The notes: generated by a model from the sequence alone, not told the origin. A stretch of DNA of 55,690 nt from Minisyncoccota bacterium (GCA_020059915.1 JAGVBB010000003.1:104920-160609), one strand, 5' to 3'; counted from the stretch's first letter, positions 7,776 through 16,083 are shown. A program made the numbers and translations.

Positions 7776-8135
7776 TTATACCCAACCAAGAAATTCCCAT
7801 ATCTTGAATGCAATGAAATTGAACAAAGCATACATAATCAAAAATGGAATTACTTTCTCTATTGGTAAAGCAGGATATGATTCCGAAATAAATGCATAGA
7901 ACCCGAGCATTGATGCAACCGAAATGTTCAAAAATGCAAAAAATATTTTCCATTTTTCTCCGAAATGTATATGAGACATTGCACAGAAAAATAATTGTGT
8001 CAGTGCCATTGCCACAAGACCGCCCAATATAGGCGAAACAACAGCATCAAACATTGAGGACATAATAAATATCAAAACAAAAACAAATATGGAACCAAGA
8101 ATATGTCCGGATAAGCTTTTTAGAAAGCCGATCAT
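7776..8135 (-). CDS. Small multi-pass membrane protein
   Basis: 119 residues with about four hydrophobic segments: residues 10-30, 33-53, 62-80 and 92-112. No catalytic motif seen and family not recognised. Start ATG at 8135 with AGAGGT upstream and the shared promoter-leader module. Confidence 0.7.
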   Translation of the reverse strand: MIGFLKSLSGHILGSIFVFVLIFIMSSMFDAVVSPILGGLVAMALTQLFFCAMSHIHFGEKWKIFFAFLNISVASMLGFYAFISESYPALPIEKVIPFLIMYALFNFIAFKIWEFLGWV

Positions 8136-8151
8136 ATCAAACCTCTATTTA

Positions 8152-8200
8152 TTGTTATTAAATATGAGTATATTATACCACATATATTATTATATTACAA
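8152..8200 (-). promoter_or_regulatory. Shared promoter-leader module (variant)
   Basis: TTGTAA (8195-8200), 17 nt, TATAAT (8172-8177), then CTCATATTTAATAACAA (8152-8168), a diverged version of the CATTAATAAC motif. Confidence 0.6.
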
Positions 8201-8258
8201 TAGTCAAAAAACATAGCTTTTAATTGACTTTTTGGGGTATATCAAGCATAATATAGGC

Positions 8259-8570
8259 ATGATTGAACAAGCAATACAGGCGTTTTATGAGATAAGCGTC
8301 GCCAAAGCTCTGTTGGTCTTTGCGGTTACTACCCTTTCGGATGTGTTTTGGGCAATTTATATTCGTAGAGTTTCAGACAGAAAAATGCTCTCTGCAGCAT
8401 CAATTTCTTCATTTATCGTCTTATTTGCCGGATTTGCAGCGATTGAGTATGTGGGAAACAACTGGTATCTGGTACCAGCAATGCTTGGAGCATTTGTGGG
8501 AACATTCTTTACGCTCAAAATTGATGGAAGAAAAGAGTGTATACAAGAACCAAACCACCATCAGATTTAA
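8259..8570 (+). CDS. Small membrane protein (three TM segments)
   Basis: 103 residues from MIEQAIQAFYEISVAKALL. Three hydrophobic stretches. TLSDVFWAIYIRRVSDRK followed by LVPAMLGAFVGTFF is reminiscent of one unit of the triple-repeat membrane protein at 45719-46855 (aromatic or polar helix, basic RR loop, then a small-residue G-x-x-x-G helix), so the two may be distantly related. An upstream in-frame start at 8232 is rejected because CATAAT-N6-ATG places transcription at the ATG of 8259 (leaderless). Confidence 0.65.
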   Translation: MIEQAIQAFYEISVAKALLVFAVTTLSDVFWAIYIRRVSDRKMLSAASISSFIVLFAGFAAIEYVGNNWYLVPAMLGAFVGTFFTLKIDGRKECIQEPNHHQI

Positions 8571-8584
8571 TTCATAATAAATAT

Positions 8585-8612
8585 AAAAAAGACGCTTCAT
8601 CAGCGTCTTTTG
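8585..8612. terminator. Bidirectional terminator
   Basis: AAAAAAGACGC/GCGTCTTTTG hairpin between convergent genes. Confidence 0.75.
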
Positions 8613-9115
8613 TTTAATGCAATGCGTTGTTTTCTTGCAATCCACTCAAGTGGTCGCAGAATTATAAAAGACAACTCAATTACCGTTCGTACAATTTGGG
8701 AAAGTTTTTCCCTTGTTGAACGATGAAAATTATGTGTGATAAGCGTGAACCGATCAAGATAGAGTAACCCCATGATCCATATCTTAACTGCGCGAATTGA
8801 ATCACAGAATACCACAAGGTCCCGATCAATCCCCTTTAACATCTTCGCAGTATTGCGAATATTATCAATAGAAAGAATTGCCTCCTCATCAAGAATAACT
8901 CTATTTGTGACAAATCGTTTGGTTAGATAATCACGCATCATGCTTGCTTCGGAAATTCCTGGCATTGTTTTTTTGTTTGTGAATCCTCCAGAGAGAATCA
9001 CAATGGCATCTGGATTTTGATAGCACCATGAGACAACATCATTGAGATATCGCTTGATACCATCATTGAGATGACATCCATAGCCACATACAAGGGCAAA
9101 CCGTTTTGGTACCAA
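8600..9115 (-). CDS. DUF218 (YdcF/SanA-like) protein
   Basis: 171 residues. The Rossmann-like DUF218 pattern is visible: ALVCGYGCHLNDGIKRYL, DAIVILSGGFTNKK, SEASMMRDYL, then DNIRNTAKML and LVVFCDSIRAVKIWIM. Family members are implicated in envelope or SAM/nucleotide-related functions with no firm reaction. The start is TTG at 9113-9115 with GGAGAAG 3 nt upstream. The shared promoter-leader module ending about 30 nt before supports this non-ATG start. Confidence 0.8.
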   Translation of the reverse strand: MVPKRFALVCGYGCHLNDGIKRYLNDVVSWCYQNPDAIVILSGGFTNKKTMPGISEASMMRDYLTKRFVTNRVILDEEAILSIDNIRNTAKMLKGIDRDLVVFCDSIRAVKIWIMGLLYLDRFTLITHNFHRSTREKLSQIVRTVIELSFIILRPLEWIARKQRIALNKRR

Positions 9116-9134
9116 CTTCTTCTCCGTATTTGAC

Positions 9135-9180
9135 TGTTAATGATTAAAAAAATTATGAAACAAATATACAAATATTGCAA
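9135..9180 (-). promoter_or_regulatory. Shared promoter-leader module for gene 9115-8600
   Basis: TTGCAA (9175-9180), 17 nt, CATAAT (9152-9157), then TCATTAACA (9135-9143). Confidence 0.7.
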
Positions 9181-9187
9181 TAAATAA

Positions 9188-9208
9188 AGACCCCGCAAAG
9201 CGGGATCT
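9188..9208 (-). terminator. Intrinsic terminator of gene 9895-9215
   Basis: ATCCCGC/GCGGGGT hairpin and U-rich tail on the minus strand. Confidence 0.65.
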
Positions 9209-9214
9209 ATAAAA

Positions 9215-9895
9215 TTAATCGGTTTCTACAAAACCATAGCACTTTTTAATTTCAAGTGCGCCGGATTTAATCAGATCAATAAATTTCTGTTTATTGAGAA
9301 TAGTATACCGCCCAGTCCAGCCAGCAACCTCAAAAGCACCATCTTCTTCGCCAACCGCAACAATATCTTCTTTGTTGATATATTCCCCCACAGATTTATA
9401 TCCATGAAGAAAATGAAAAAGAATTTTTTCCTCATCAATTGAGGTGGGTTTTTCAACAATTACCTCATCCGGTGTTCCGCCGTTATAATTAAACCCAAAC
9501 ATATAATAATTCTGATGATTGAACACGTGCGCTCCAGTATTTTCGCCGGCATTAAAAAAATCAGTTAATGAAATAAGTCCGGAAATTCTTGAATTAAAAT
9601 TTTCAGTAATTTCTTTCTCTTTTTCTCCGCGATACTCACGCTCTGCAGGAACAAGATTACTAAAAAAATAAATTTTCAGAGAATCATCTGGTTCAATGCG
9701 AATACACAATTTCGAACGTGAATATACCTTTGATGGAATGCATCTTTCTGCGTGCCCGTCCTTTAGATCAAAAAGTATTTTATTGTAACAGCTCTGATTT
9801 TTTTGCGTTGCAACGACGGCAGTACCACCACACGTTTCGGCATAAATATCCAATATGGCGGTGTATACCTCAAATGTTAAATCTTTGAGTTTCAT
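9215..9895 (-). CDS. Hypothetical protein
   Basis: 226 residues, soluble, mixed alpha/beta, with no recognised domain. Features: EVYTAILDIYAETCGGTAVV near the N-terminus, a Cys-containing central region (SCYNKILFDLKDGHAERC) and NYYMFGFNYNGGTPDEVIV. SD GAGGT 6 nt before the ATG. Its promoter diverges from that of 10047-10292, and both use a TTGCTAAAT -35 region. Confidence 0.65.
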   Translation of the reverse strand: MKLKDLTFEVYTAILDIYAETCGGTAVVATQKNQSCYNKILFDLKDGHAERCIPSKVYSRSKLCIRIEPDDSLKIYFFSNLVPAEREYRGEKEKEITENFNSRISGLISLTDFFNAGENTGAHVFNHQNYYMFGFNYNGGTPDEVIVEKPTSIDEEKILFHFLHGYKSVGEYINKEDIVAVGEEDGAFEVAGWTGRYTILNKQKFIDLIKSGALEIKKCYGFVETD

Positions 9896-9904
9896 TCAAA
9901 ACCT

Positions 9905-9958
9905 CTATTATTAATTTAAAGATAGCTATATTCTAACATATATTTACAGATTTAGCAA
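9905..9958 (-). promoter_or_regulatory. Promoter for gene 9895-9215
   Basis: TTGCTA (9953-9958), 17 nt, TAGAAT (9930-9935), leader with AAATTAATAATAGAGG. A variant of the shared module. Confidence 0.55.
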
Positions 9959-9981
9959 GTATCTACATTCTCGTTATTTCC

Positions 9982-10010
9982 TTGCTAAATTGGAAGTTTT
10001 ATCGCATAGT
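9982..10010 (+). promoter_or_regulatory. Promoter for gene 10047-10292
   Basis: TTGCTA (9982-9987), 17 nt, CATAGT (10005-10010). The same TTGCTAAAT -35 context as the divergent promoter. Confidence 0.5.
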
Positions 10011-10046
10011 CAAACTATCTTTTACAATTATAAGGAGGGTTAAAAT

Positions 10047-10292
10047 ATGAAAATTAAAACAGGAGAAGGCACCATGGTAGATGTTGATATATCCGAGTCT
10101 GCATTTGAAAAACTCGGTACAACGTTTCGTTATGGTGACAAATTTATTCACCATGATGATTATACTGGAAAAATTATTGGCGTCGGCCCCAACAAAGACG
10201 GCTTACTTGGACTTTGGGTTGTTCTTGAGGGAGATATAGACGAGGCAAGTTATTTTGCTCCCTATGAATTCCACAAACTCTTTTCTTTTTAA
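10047..10292 (+). CDS. Small hypothetical protein
   Basis: 81 residues, acidic and beta-rich: MKIKTGEGTMVDVDI, FRYGDKFIHHDDYTGKIIG, LLGLWVVLEGDIDEASYF. It resembles a small SH3-like barrel of the sort seen in several orphan genes here (compare 14899-15132). No family assigned. Strong AAGGAGGG SD. Own terminator. Confidence 0.65.
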   Translation: MKIKTGEGTMVDVDISESAFEKLGTTFRYGDKFIHHDDYTGKIIGVGPNKDGLLGLWVVLEGDIDEASYFAPYEFHKLFSF

Positions 10293-10293
10293 T

Positions 10294-10320
10294 ATCCCCC
10301 GCTTTGGGGGATTTTTTTAT
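10294..10320. terminator. Bidirectional terminator
   Basis: ATCCCCC/GGGGGAT stem with T-run on plus and U-rich run on minus, overlapping the end of the acyltransferase gene. Confidence 0.75.
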
Positions 10321-11381
10321 ATTTCTTCTTTTTTTCTGAGAACAAATGTGGTGAGCTTGTCTATGAGTATCGCAAACAGAAATGAAAACCCAAGGCCAAC
10401 CAATGTTGCAAACCATGGAGGGAGGAATTGAAACCAAACTCCATAGCGATACATGAGTGGCCAATGAATGAGATAAATACCAAATGAATACTTTCCTATT
10501 GTCTCTACAAGCTCCGAGCGAAGCGGAATGAACCAAAATGCCACCAAAAACAGCGCGAGCATACCAATACTTATGAATTGCTCATATATTGTTCCAATTT
10601 CTGCATATCCATACAACAATCCACACGCCGTAACAAATGCGACAAGCCCCAATATTTTTTGGGATTTTGATCGTTTGGGAAGTGTGAGTACCTGCAAGTG
10701 ACCAAATGTGGCAACAAGCACTCCCAACGGAAACAACAGCCAATGCGCACGAAACAATGATTGAACACCAATGGGGGCGACAAAGTATGCAAAGAGTCCA
10801 CCAAATACAAACACCACACCAGCAGACAGATACGGATGCCATGGACGAAATACTATAGGAAACACCAGATAGAAAAAGAAAAGAAACGTGAGATACCACA
10901 ATGGAGAATTTATATCACTCCATATATTTGCTGTTCCAAACCACCCAAGGAAACTCTGAATCATTGAGGATGTAGAGTAAATCTTTCCCAACACAAAATA
11001 GTCGGCAACATATAACAGTGCAAGCGTTATCCATAGCGGAATAACAATTTTGAGAAACCTCCGAATATAAAATGGAATCGGTTTTAAATACTTTTTAAAT
11101 GCCGACATCGTGAGTCCATATCCAGATAGAAAAAAGAAAATATTTACTGCTATCCCCGAACCAATGGAAAATGGAAATAAAAATTGAGTGTCCTTTGATA
11201 AAAAATATCCAACGTGGGAAAAAACCACCGCGAGCATTGCATATCCTTTTAGTTCATTAGAATTTTCCCGAGAAAACAATTCATCCCCCGTTCGTTTACG
11301 CATTGTTGCTGTGATAAAAAGAAGACACACAAATCCCAAAAGGATTGTGTGTACCACTGGATATGAGACGTCTATTTGCAT
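10317..11381 (-). CDS. Acyltransferase 3 (OafA-like) membrane protein
   Basis: 354 residues with about ten TM helices. Family signatures: ELKGYAMLAVVFSHVGYF (catalytic-type His after the first helix), IFFFLSGYGLTMSAF, FYIRRFLKIVIPLWI and FGIYLIHWPLMYRYG near the C-terminus. Such enzymes acylate surface sugars, lipids or peptidoglycan across the membrane. No SGNH domain. The acceptor cannot be deduced. It may follow ftsEX, 43 nt downstream of ftsX. Confidence 0.85.
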   Translation of the reverse strand: MQIDVSYPVVHTILLGFVCLLFITATMRKRTGDELFSRENSNELKGYAMLAVVFSHVGYFLSKDTQFLFPFSIGSGIAVNIFFFLSGYGLTMSAFKKYLKPIPFYIRRFLKIVIPLWITLALLYVADYFVLGKIYSTSSMIQSFLGWFGTANIWSDINSPLWYLTFLFFFYLVFPIVFRPWHPYLSAGVVFVFGGLFAYFVAPIGVQSLFRAHWLLFPLGVLVATFGHLQVLTLPKRSKSQKILGLVAFVTACGLLYGYAEIGTIYEQFISIGMLALFLVAFWFIPLRSELVETIGKYSFGIYLIHWPLMYRYGVWFQFLPPWFATLVGLGFSFLFAILIDKLTTFVLRKKEEI

Positions 11382-11390
11382 AGTAATAAC

Positions 11391-11427
11391 TTACCACCCA
11401 CAACATACGACCAACAACAAAGAATTA
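11391..11427. repeat. CCTACAAC/CGACAAC-type intergenic repeat
   Basis: Degenerate copy: CCACCCACAACATACGACC followed by AACAACAAAG, between ftsX and the acyltransferase. Confidence 0.4.
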
Positions 11428-12333
11428 GATATGTAGGTATTTGCGTACTGCAATAATACTTGAGAAAATCCCCAGTCCGATGCAGAACAAAAATTGATAT
11501 AACAACAACGACAGCACATTACCACTCACATATAGGGAGAGATTCATTTCGGGAATAAAACTATTTACATATGGAGAAAGGAAGCTGATGATGGGGATCA
11601 AAAACACAAAGCTCACTATAGCGGAAACAACTCCATAAAGAATACCCTCAACAATGAATGGGCCACGAACAAATGTGTTTGAAGCACCCACCAATCGCAT
11701 AATACCTATCTGATCATTTGAAGAAAAAATTGCGAGCCGAATTGTGTTAAAGGTTACCACAATTGCAAGGAATGCCAAGAAAATAGTGAGCACAATTCCC
11801 CCATTGCGAAGCGTATCAATGAGACCGACCAAACGATCAATTACTACCTCATTTTGCGCATATGAAACCTTTTCAATCTGATCCTGAAGTGTTTTGTTAT
11901 CCAGATATGAAGCAATTGCCTTATATTCACGTGGATCCTTTGCTTTTATATTAATTGCTGCAAGAAGTGGATTTTCATCAAGTTCTTCAACTGCCTGACT
12001 GATCGCCTCGTCGTTTTCATGTCTCTTTTTGAAATCCTGAAGTGCTTGATCACGAGAAACATAGATTACCGAAGCAACCTCATCAAGTTTTTCCAATGAA
12101 CGCTTGATGCTTAAAATTGAATCCTCTGGAACGTTTGATTTGAAATATACACTGATATCGATTTTTTCCTGAATCGAGTTGATGGCAGTTTTTCCCGTTA
12201 CATTAAAAAGAATGAGCCCTTCAAACACAATTGCTGCCAAAATCATTATGCTTATGGTGGAAACCGAAAGCCATCCATTGCGGAAGAAGGTCTGAAAACC
12301 ATATTTAATTATTCTTGAAAGTGTAACGATCAT
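11425..12333 (-). CDS. ftsX: Cell division protein FtsX
   Basis: 302 residues with FtsX topology. A cytoplasmic N-terminus ends GFQTFFRNGWLSVSTISIM; TM1 spans about 20-45. The extracellular domain (ISVYFKSNVPEDSILSIKR, VSRDQALQDFK, NPLLAAINI) is followed by three TMs with the coupling loop LAIFSSNDQIGIMRLVGAS. With FtsE it forms the ABC-like complex that activates periplasmic or surface peptidoglycan hydrolases at the septum. It lies 72 nt downstream of ftsE; a repeat with ACTTCTAACGGGAC sits at the end of ftsE between them. Confidence 0.95.
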   Translation of the reverse strand: MIVTLSRIIKYGFQTFFRNGWLSVSTISIMILAAIVFEGLILFNVTGKTAINSIQEKIDISVYFKSNVPEDSILSIKRSLEKLDEVASVIYVSRDQALQDFKKRHENDEAISQAVEELDENPLLAAINIKAKDPREYKAIASYLDNKTLQDQIEKVSYAQNEVVIDRLVGLIDTLRNGGIVLTIFLAFLAIVVTFNTIRLAIFSSNDQIGIMRLVGASNTFVRGPFIVEGILYGVVSAIVSFVFLIPIISFLSPYVNSFIPEMNLSLYVSGNVLSLLLYQFLFCIGLGIFSSIIAVRKYLHI

Positions 12334-12386
12334 GAAAAATTTTTAATTTTTGAATTTTATAATTTTTAAAAAATATTAACTATTTA

Positions 12387-12401
12387 TACTTCTAACGGGA
12401 C
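12387..12401. repeat. TACTTCTAACGGG repeat, solo copy 1
   Basis: Exact 13-bp copy of the inverted repeats that bracket the GIY-YIG gene at 26731-27007. It lies just beyond the ftsE stop and is followed by ACAGG. Confidence 0.7.
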
Positions 12402-12405
12402 AGGT

Positions 12406-13089
12406 TTAATCGAGGATGAAACGGCCGTTGTCCTCGTCCTTTATTATTTTACCCTGATCAACTGTGATAACGCGCTGACCAAGTGTGTTTACTACCTCTT
12501 TATCGTGTGTTGCGAGCAACACCGTACTCCCCAATTCATTGATCTTCGTTAATAATTTTACCACTTCCCACGTATTAAATGGATCAAGATTTCCTGTTGG
12601 CTCATCTGCAATCAACACATCGGGACGATTGATCATCGCGCGCGCAATCGCAGTACGTTGACGTTCTCCACCAGAAAGTTCAGCGGGAAAGTTTTTTCCC
12701 TTATCCTTCAAACCCACCATATCGAGCACCTGTGGAACAAATTCATTGATTTCTGATTGTGGACGTCCAGATACCTCAAGTGCAAATGCAACGTTTTCAA
12801 ACACCGTCTTTTTTGCGAGAAGTCGAAAATCTTGAAAAATAACGCCGATATGACGACGTAATTCGGGAAGCTCTTTGTCTTTTATTTTATTTACCTCGTA
12901 TGAACCAAAAAATACCTGTCCTTTGGTTGGCTTTTCCTCCCCAATGAGAAGTTTGATAATAGTAGATTTTCCCGCCCCTGACCGTCCCACAATAGAGACA
13001 AATTCCCCCGGTTGTATCTTGAAATTAATCTTTTCGAGGGCAACCACGCCATGATTGTAGTTTTTAGTTACGTTCTGAAAGATAATCAT
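12406..13089 (-). CDS. ftsE: Cell division ATP-binding protein FtsE
   Basis: 227 residues, standard FtsE length. Walker A GRSGAGKSTIIK, Q-loop VIFQDFRLL, signature LSGGERQRTAIARAM, Walker B PDVLIADEPTGNLDP, H-loop LLATHDKEVV. It powers FtsX. The order prfB-ftsE-ftsX is widely conserved in bacteria. The ATG at 13089 has no good SD. Confidence 0.96.
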   Translation of the reverse strand: MIIFQNVTKNYNHGVVALEKINFKIQPGEFVSIVGRSGAGKSTIIKLLIGEEKPTKGQVFFGSYEVNKIKDKELPELRRHIGVIFQDFRLLAKKTVFENVAFALEVSGRPQSEINEFVPQVLDMVGLKDKGKNFPAELSGGERQRTAIARAMINRPDVLIADEPTGNLDPFNTWEVVKLLTKINELGSTVLLATHDKEVVNTLGQRVITVDQGKIIKDEDNGRFILD

Positions 13090-13128
13090 TTGAGATGGAT
13101 GTTAGATATTAGGGTTTAGACAAAAATC

Positions 13129-13143
13129 ACTTCTAACGGGACG
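13129..13143. repeat. ACTTCTAACGGGAC repeat, solo copy 2
   Basis: 12 of the 13 bp match the GIY-YIG bracket repeat, followed by ACGGGTTTGG. It lies between prfB and ftsE. Together with copy 1 it flanks ftsE in the same orientation. Confidence 0.65.
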
Positions 13144-13243
13144 GGTTTGGAATAGATATTAGAATTTGGACAGAACTGGCAAAAAAATAAACGTTCCCCG
13201 TTTCATCCAATATAGCATAATTACCACCAAAAAACTAGGAAAA

Positions 13244-13930
13244 TCAAAGCAAGTCGATGTTGCCCGCGAGGAACTCGTCCACCTTGGTTATCTTGTTTCC
13301 TGTTTTATGATCTTTTACCTGTTTGTATGGATGCAAGACATACGAACGTATTTCGTGACCCCATTCTGGTTTTACCTTTGTCTTCAAACTCGCGACATCT
13401 TTTATGTGTTGTGCCTCGGCGAGTTGCACCAATTTTGCCTTCATCATATTCAATGCACGTTCACGATTTGCCGATTGCGAACGTTCTTCGCGCGACGCAG
13501 TCACGATGCCCGTGGGAAGGTGTACCATGCGCACCGCAGTTTCCACTTTGTTTACATTTTGTCCACCCGGTCCGCCCGCACGAGAAAAATCAACTTTTAA
13601 ATCTTTTTCAGGTATCTGAATATTCCGAGATTCGGTTTCTGGAATTTCGGGTAGTACTTCCACCAACGCAAATGAGGTATGACGAAGTTTTTTTGAATCA
13701 AAGGGAGAAATGCGCACCAACCGATGCACGCCAGATTCTTTCTGAAGACGCGCATATACACCTGATCCCTTTATGGCAATAATTTCATCATCAATCGTTG
13801 AACATTTCCAACCACGGCGTTCCGCGTCTTTTTTATACATCTTGAGGAGCATGTCGGCCCAATCTTTTGCATCATCTCCCCCCGCTCCCGCGAGGACAGA
13901 CAATGTGACACTATTTTCATTAAATATCAT
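13244..13930 (-). CDS. prfB: Peptide chain release factor 2 lacking domain 1
   Basis: 228 residues against about 365 in typical RF2. It begins where domain 2 normally starts ([20 protein letters not shown]). The stop-recognition SPF tripeptide is present ([20 protein letters not shown]), predicting UAA/UGA reading. The catalytic GGQ is in [20 protein letters not shown]. The N-terminal ~110-residue domain 1, and with it the usual autoregulatory frameshift site, is missing. The sequence upstream encodes an unrelated membrane protein whose last 11 nt overlap this start. Either a naturally short RF2 or a truncated gene. Upstream of ftsE as in many bacteria. Confidence 0.88.
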   Translation of the reverse strand: MIFNENSVTLSVLAGAGGDDAKDWADMLLKMYKKDAERRGWKCSTIDDEIIAIKGSGVYARLQKESGVHRLVRISPFDSKKLRHTSFALVEVLPEIPETESRNIQIPEKDLKVDFSRAGGPGGQNVNKVETAVRMVHLPTGIVTASREERSQSANRERALNMMKAKLVQLAEAQHIKDVASLKTKVKPEWGHEIRSYVLHPYKQVKDHKTGNKITKVDEFLAGNIDLL

Positions 13931-14585
13931 TTTTTTTGTTTTTAAAAATTTCCCTACTTAGAAATTTTGAAAGTTTATAAGCCCAATTTCTAAAACTAAA
14001 GAAGTATGAAAATAATAACAAAAAAGCAATTAATAAATAATTAATACTACTATGAGGAAAAAGTCCAAATATAAGATCTCTTGGTAAAAAAGAAAGAAGT
14101 AAGAACCCAATAGATAGGTAGAATAAAAAAGAAATAATTTCACCTATATAATTTTGCATTTCTGTTGGATATTTTTCTTCTCTACTTTTTTTATTTATAT
14201 ATTCAAAGTATATATTTTCATCTTTTTCTTTTAATGCACTCATGCTTATTTCTCTTAATTCATTCATATCAGTAGTAATAAGATCATTCATATCAGTAAT
14301 ACCTTTTTGTTCTTCATCAATCATTTCCCTTGTATACGAGATGGTAAATAATAATATAAATACTCCTAATAACAATGATACAATCAAAAAACTATTGTTA
14401 AGATTTCCGCCATAGAGACCAATCCCAATAATAGCAATAGTAAAACTCGAAATTGTCTTAAAAAAATCTACTTGTGAAAATAGTAGTTCAAAGTTTTTTT
14501 CAAACCCAATCTTACTAAACTCTTTTTCAGTAGAAAAAGAATCCCTAATACCCTCCTTTATTGTTTCTATATATTTTTCCTGCAC
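13920..14585 (-). CDS. Hypothetical four-TM membrane protein
   Basis: 221 residues. An N-terminal cytoplasmic helix (1-40) is followed by two TMs (about 44-85), a charged coiled region ([20 protein letters not shown] through about 145) and two TMs (about 150-195). Very A/T-rich codon use compared with prfB. Its 3' end overlaps the prfB start by 11 nt in another frame. Placed exactly where RF2 domain 1 would be expected; it may have been inserted there. Confidence 0.65.
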   Translation of the reverse strand: MQEKYIETIKEGIRDSFSTEKEFSKIGFEKNFELLFSQVDFFKTISSFTIAIIGIGLYGGNLNNSFLIVSLLLGVFILLFTISYTREMIDEEQKGITDMNDLITTDMNELREISMSALKEKDENIYFEYINKKSREEKYPTEMQNYIGEIISFLFYLSIGFLLLSFLPRDLIFGLFPHSSINYLLIAFLLLFSYFFSFRNWAYKLSKFLSREIFKNKKNDI

Positions 14586-14665
14586 GATTTTAGTATAAGA
14601 GAAAAAAATGAAAAATTGAAGGATTAATAGAAAAAAGAGTAGTTAAATATTCAAACCGCTTGTTA

Positions 14666-14671
14666 TATAAT
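14666..14671 (+). promoter_or_regulatory. -10 element giving a leaderless start
   Basis: TATAAT, 6 nt before the ATG at 14678. Same geometry as at 502 and 6766. Confidence 0.55.
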
Positions 14672-14677
14672 TTATGT

Positions 14678-14881
14678 ATGATGGAACAGATGAAGCCGAG
14701 AGAAATAGTTACTGAAAAATTCCAACTCAATGAAGCAATGCGCAGAATTGTGCGTGAAACGCTGGAGGAAAAAGGATTTGAAATATTGGAATTTAACGAA
14801 ACACACGTGCGAGTGAAAACCCCCCACGGAAAATTTGAGGAAATGCCCAACAGGGCCGTGGTAGAATTTTGTGAAAAATAA
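14678..14881 (+). CDS. Small hypothetical protein
   Basis: 67 residues, highly charged: MMEQMKPREIVTEKF, then EAMRRIVRETLEEKGFEILE and HVRVKTPHGKFEEMPNR. Predicted helix then beta hairpin. Family unknown. The start at the ATGATG of 14678 (leaderless) is preferred over an upstream TTG. Ends at a bidirectional terminator. Confidence 0.65.
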   Translation: MMEQMKPREIVTEKFQLNEAMRRIVRETLEEKGFEILEFNETHVRVKTPHGKFEEMPNRAVVEFCEK

Positions 14882-14908
14882 AAACCCCCGATGGGGGGTT
14901 ATTTTTTT
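14879..14908. terminator. Bidirectional terminator
   Basis: AAAAACCCCC/GGGGGGTT hairpin and T-run between convergent genes. The same AAAAACCCCCGATnGGGGG design recurs at 27098, 28168 and 31543. Confidence 0.75.
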
Positions 14909-15132
14909 GCAAAAAATTTTCCACTAATATCCTCTGAAATCTGCTTTTGCTCTGGATCTAAATAGACCCGGACATGCCATTTGTCCCAAACACGGTACGC
15001 GCTGGCAACGATGTATTCTTTGTTTAATTCAAGATTTTTGGTTTCACCAAGCTTCTTTTTTGCTTCATTGTATGGGGTAGGGAGAATAAGAACACGATCC
15101 CCTTTTTCGAATGAAATTGGTTCCGATTTCAT
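14899..15132 (-). CDS. Small hypothetical protein, SH3-like
   Basis: 77 residues: FEKGDRVLILPTPYNEAKKK, then LNKEYIVASAYRVWDKWHVR. The G-D-x-V-x-I opening suggests a small SH3/KOW-like barrel; this is inference only. SD AAGGTGG before the ATG. Shared promoter-leader module upstream. Confidence 0.65.
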   Translation of the reverse strand: MKSEPISFEKGDRVLILPTPYNEAKKKLGETKNLELNKEYIVASAYRVWDKWHVRVYLDPEQKQISEDISGKFFAKK

Positions 15133-15147
15133 ATATCCACCTTTTTA

Positions 15148-15196
15148 TAGTTAATGAATCTAGTTTTGTTATACGCGAACAGACAAAATTTAGCAA
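15148..15196 (-). promoter_or_regulatory. Shared promoter-leader module for gene 15132-14899
   Basis: TTGCTA (15191-15196), 17 nt, TATAAC (15168-15173), then ATTCATTAACTA (15148-15159). Confidence 0.65.
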
Positions 15197-15305
15197 GTAA
15201 ATTTTAAAACGCAAATTTCAAAACTCAAAGTGCAAAAATGAAGCTTAAAGCTTATAAATTATTTGATAGTAAAAATCTAATCTATTTATCAATAACGAGA
15301 ATATA

Positions 15306-15325
15306 TGAGCCAATGAGAGGATTTG
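15306..15325. repeat. Partial copy of the tRNA-Thr 3' end
   Basis: 20-bp direct repeat (TGAGCCAATGAGAGGATTTG) identical to 15487-15506, the 3' acceptor and T-arm of tRNA-Thr. The intervening 180 bp has several perfect hairpins (GTGCATTC/GAATGCAC, GCGAGACAA/TTGTCTCGC, CTCCGC/GCGGAG) and no gene. It may be a tRNA remnant or an attachment-site-like duplication. Confidence 0.6.
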
Positions 15326-15488
15326 CCATTCCGGTTAATTGTACGCCGTCGCGCACAATTACCTCCAGGCCGGCCCTCGCGGTGCATTCTACTGAATGCA
15401 CATCGCTCCGGGCTTCAAATCCGAACGCGAGACAAGCAGTTGTCTCGCTCCTCATTAACTCAAAACTCCGCTATCGCGGAGTTCTTTG

Positions 15489-15561
15489 AGCCAATGAGAG
15501 GATTTGAACCTCCGACCCACGCTTTACGAAAGCGTTGCTCTACCAGCTGAGCTACATTGGC
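15489..15561 (-). tRNA. tRNA-Thr (anticodon CGT)
   Basis: Minus-strand cloverleaf: acceptor GCCAATG/CATTGGC, D-arm AGCTCAGCTGGTAGAGC, anticodon stem ACGCT/AGCGT with loop TTCGTAA giving CGT, and T-arm GGAGG-TTCAAAT-CCTCT. CCA is not encoded. Confidence 0.95.
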
Positions 15562-15688
15562 AATGCAAATAGTGTAAAAGTCAAAACTCAAACATCAAAA
15601 TTAAATCTTAAAAGTTATAAAACTTTTTACTTGTCTTTTGAACTTTGAACTTTCGTCATTATAGACATCAAACACTAGTTTGAAAAGT

Positions 15689-16024
15689 GAAGCATGCGAT
15701 AAGCCGGATTCTGTTTATGTGACAATTTATCTAGGCCATCAATTACTCTCAGGCTCGAGCAGCACTCTCTTTGATTGCTCAAAGAGCACGACTTTGCACT
15801 CTCGTAAGGATTTTGCCGTTTCATTTCCGTTTCAAGGTCTCCATACGGAATTAGGTCTGAGACGACCCCCATTGGCTTTCGCCGCCGGCGTCACTGTTCG
15901 CACCTCGGTCCTCGCGGACGACGGGCGTTACCCGCTACGATTGCTCCCAAAAAGGAACTGAGTGTCCGGACTTTCCTCACCCAAATCATTCATAAGAATG
16001 ACGCGCTATCACTTCGCATACTTC
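15689..16024 (-). ncRNA. rnpB: RNase P RNA (bacterial class A-like)
   Basis: About 336 nt. It carries the universal 5' core GAGGAAAGTCCGGACACTC and the 3' core CAGAATCCGGCTTATCGCA. P1 closes with an 11-bp pairing GAAGTATGCGA/TCGCATGCTTC, which sets both ends. It is the ribozyme that matures tRNA 5' ends; it sits just upstream of tRNA-Thr on the same strand. Confidence 0.95.
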
Positions 16025-16059
16025 AAAAATATTATACAATAAAAATCAAAAAACGCAAT

Positions 16060-16083
16060 AAAAATGCCGTCAACAGACGGCAT
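16060..16083 (-). terminator. Intrinsic terminator of gene 16485-16096
   Basis: ATGCCGTC/GACGGCAT hairpin and U-tract on the minus strand. Confidence 0.75.
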
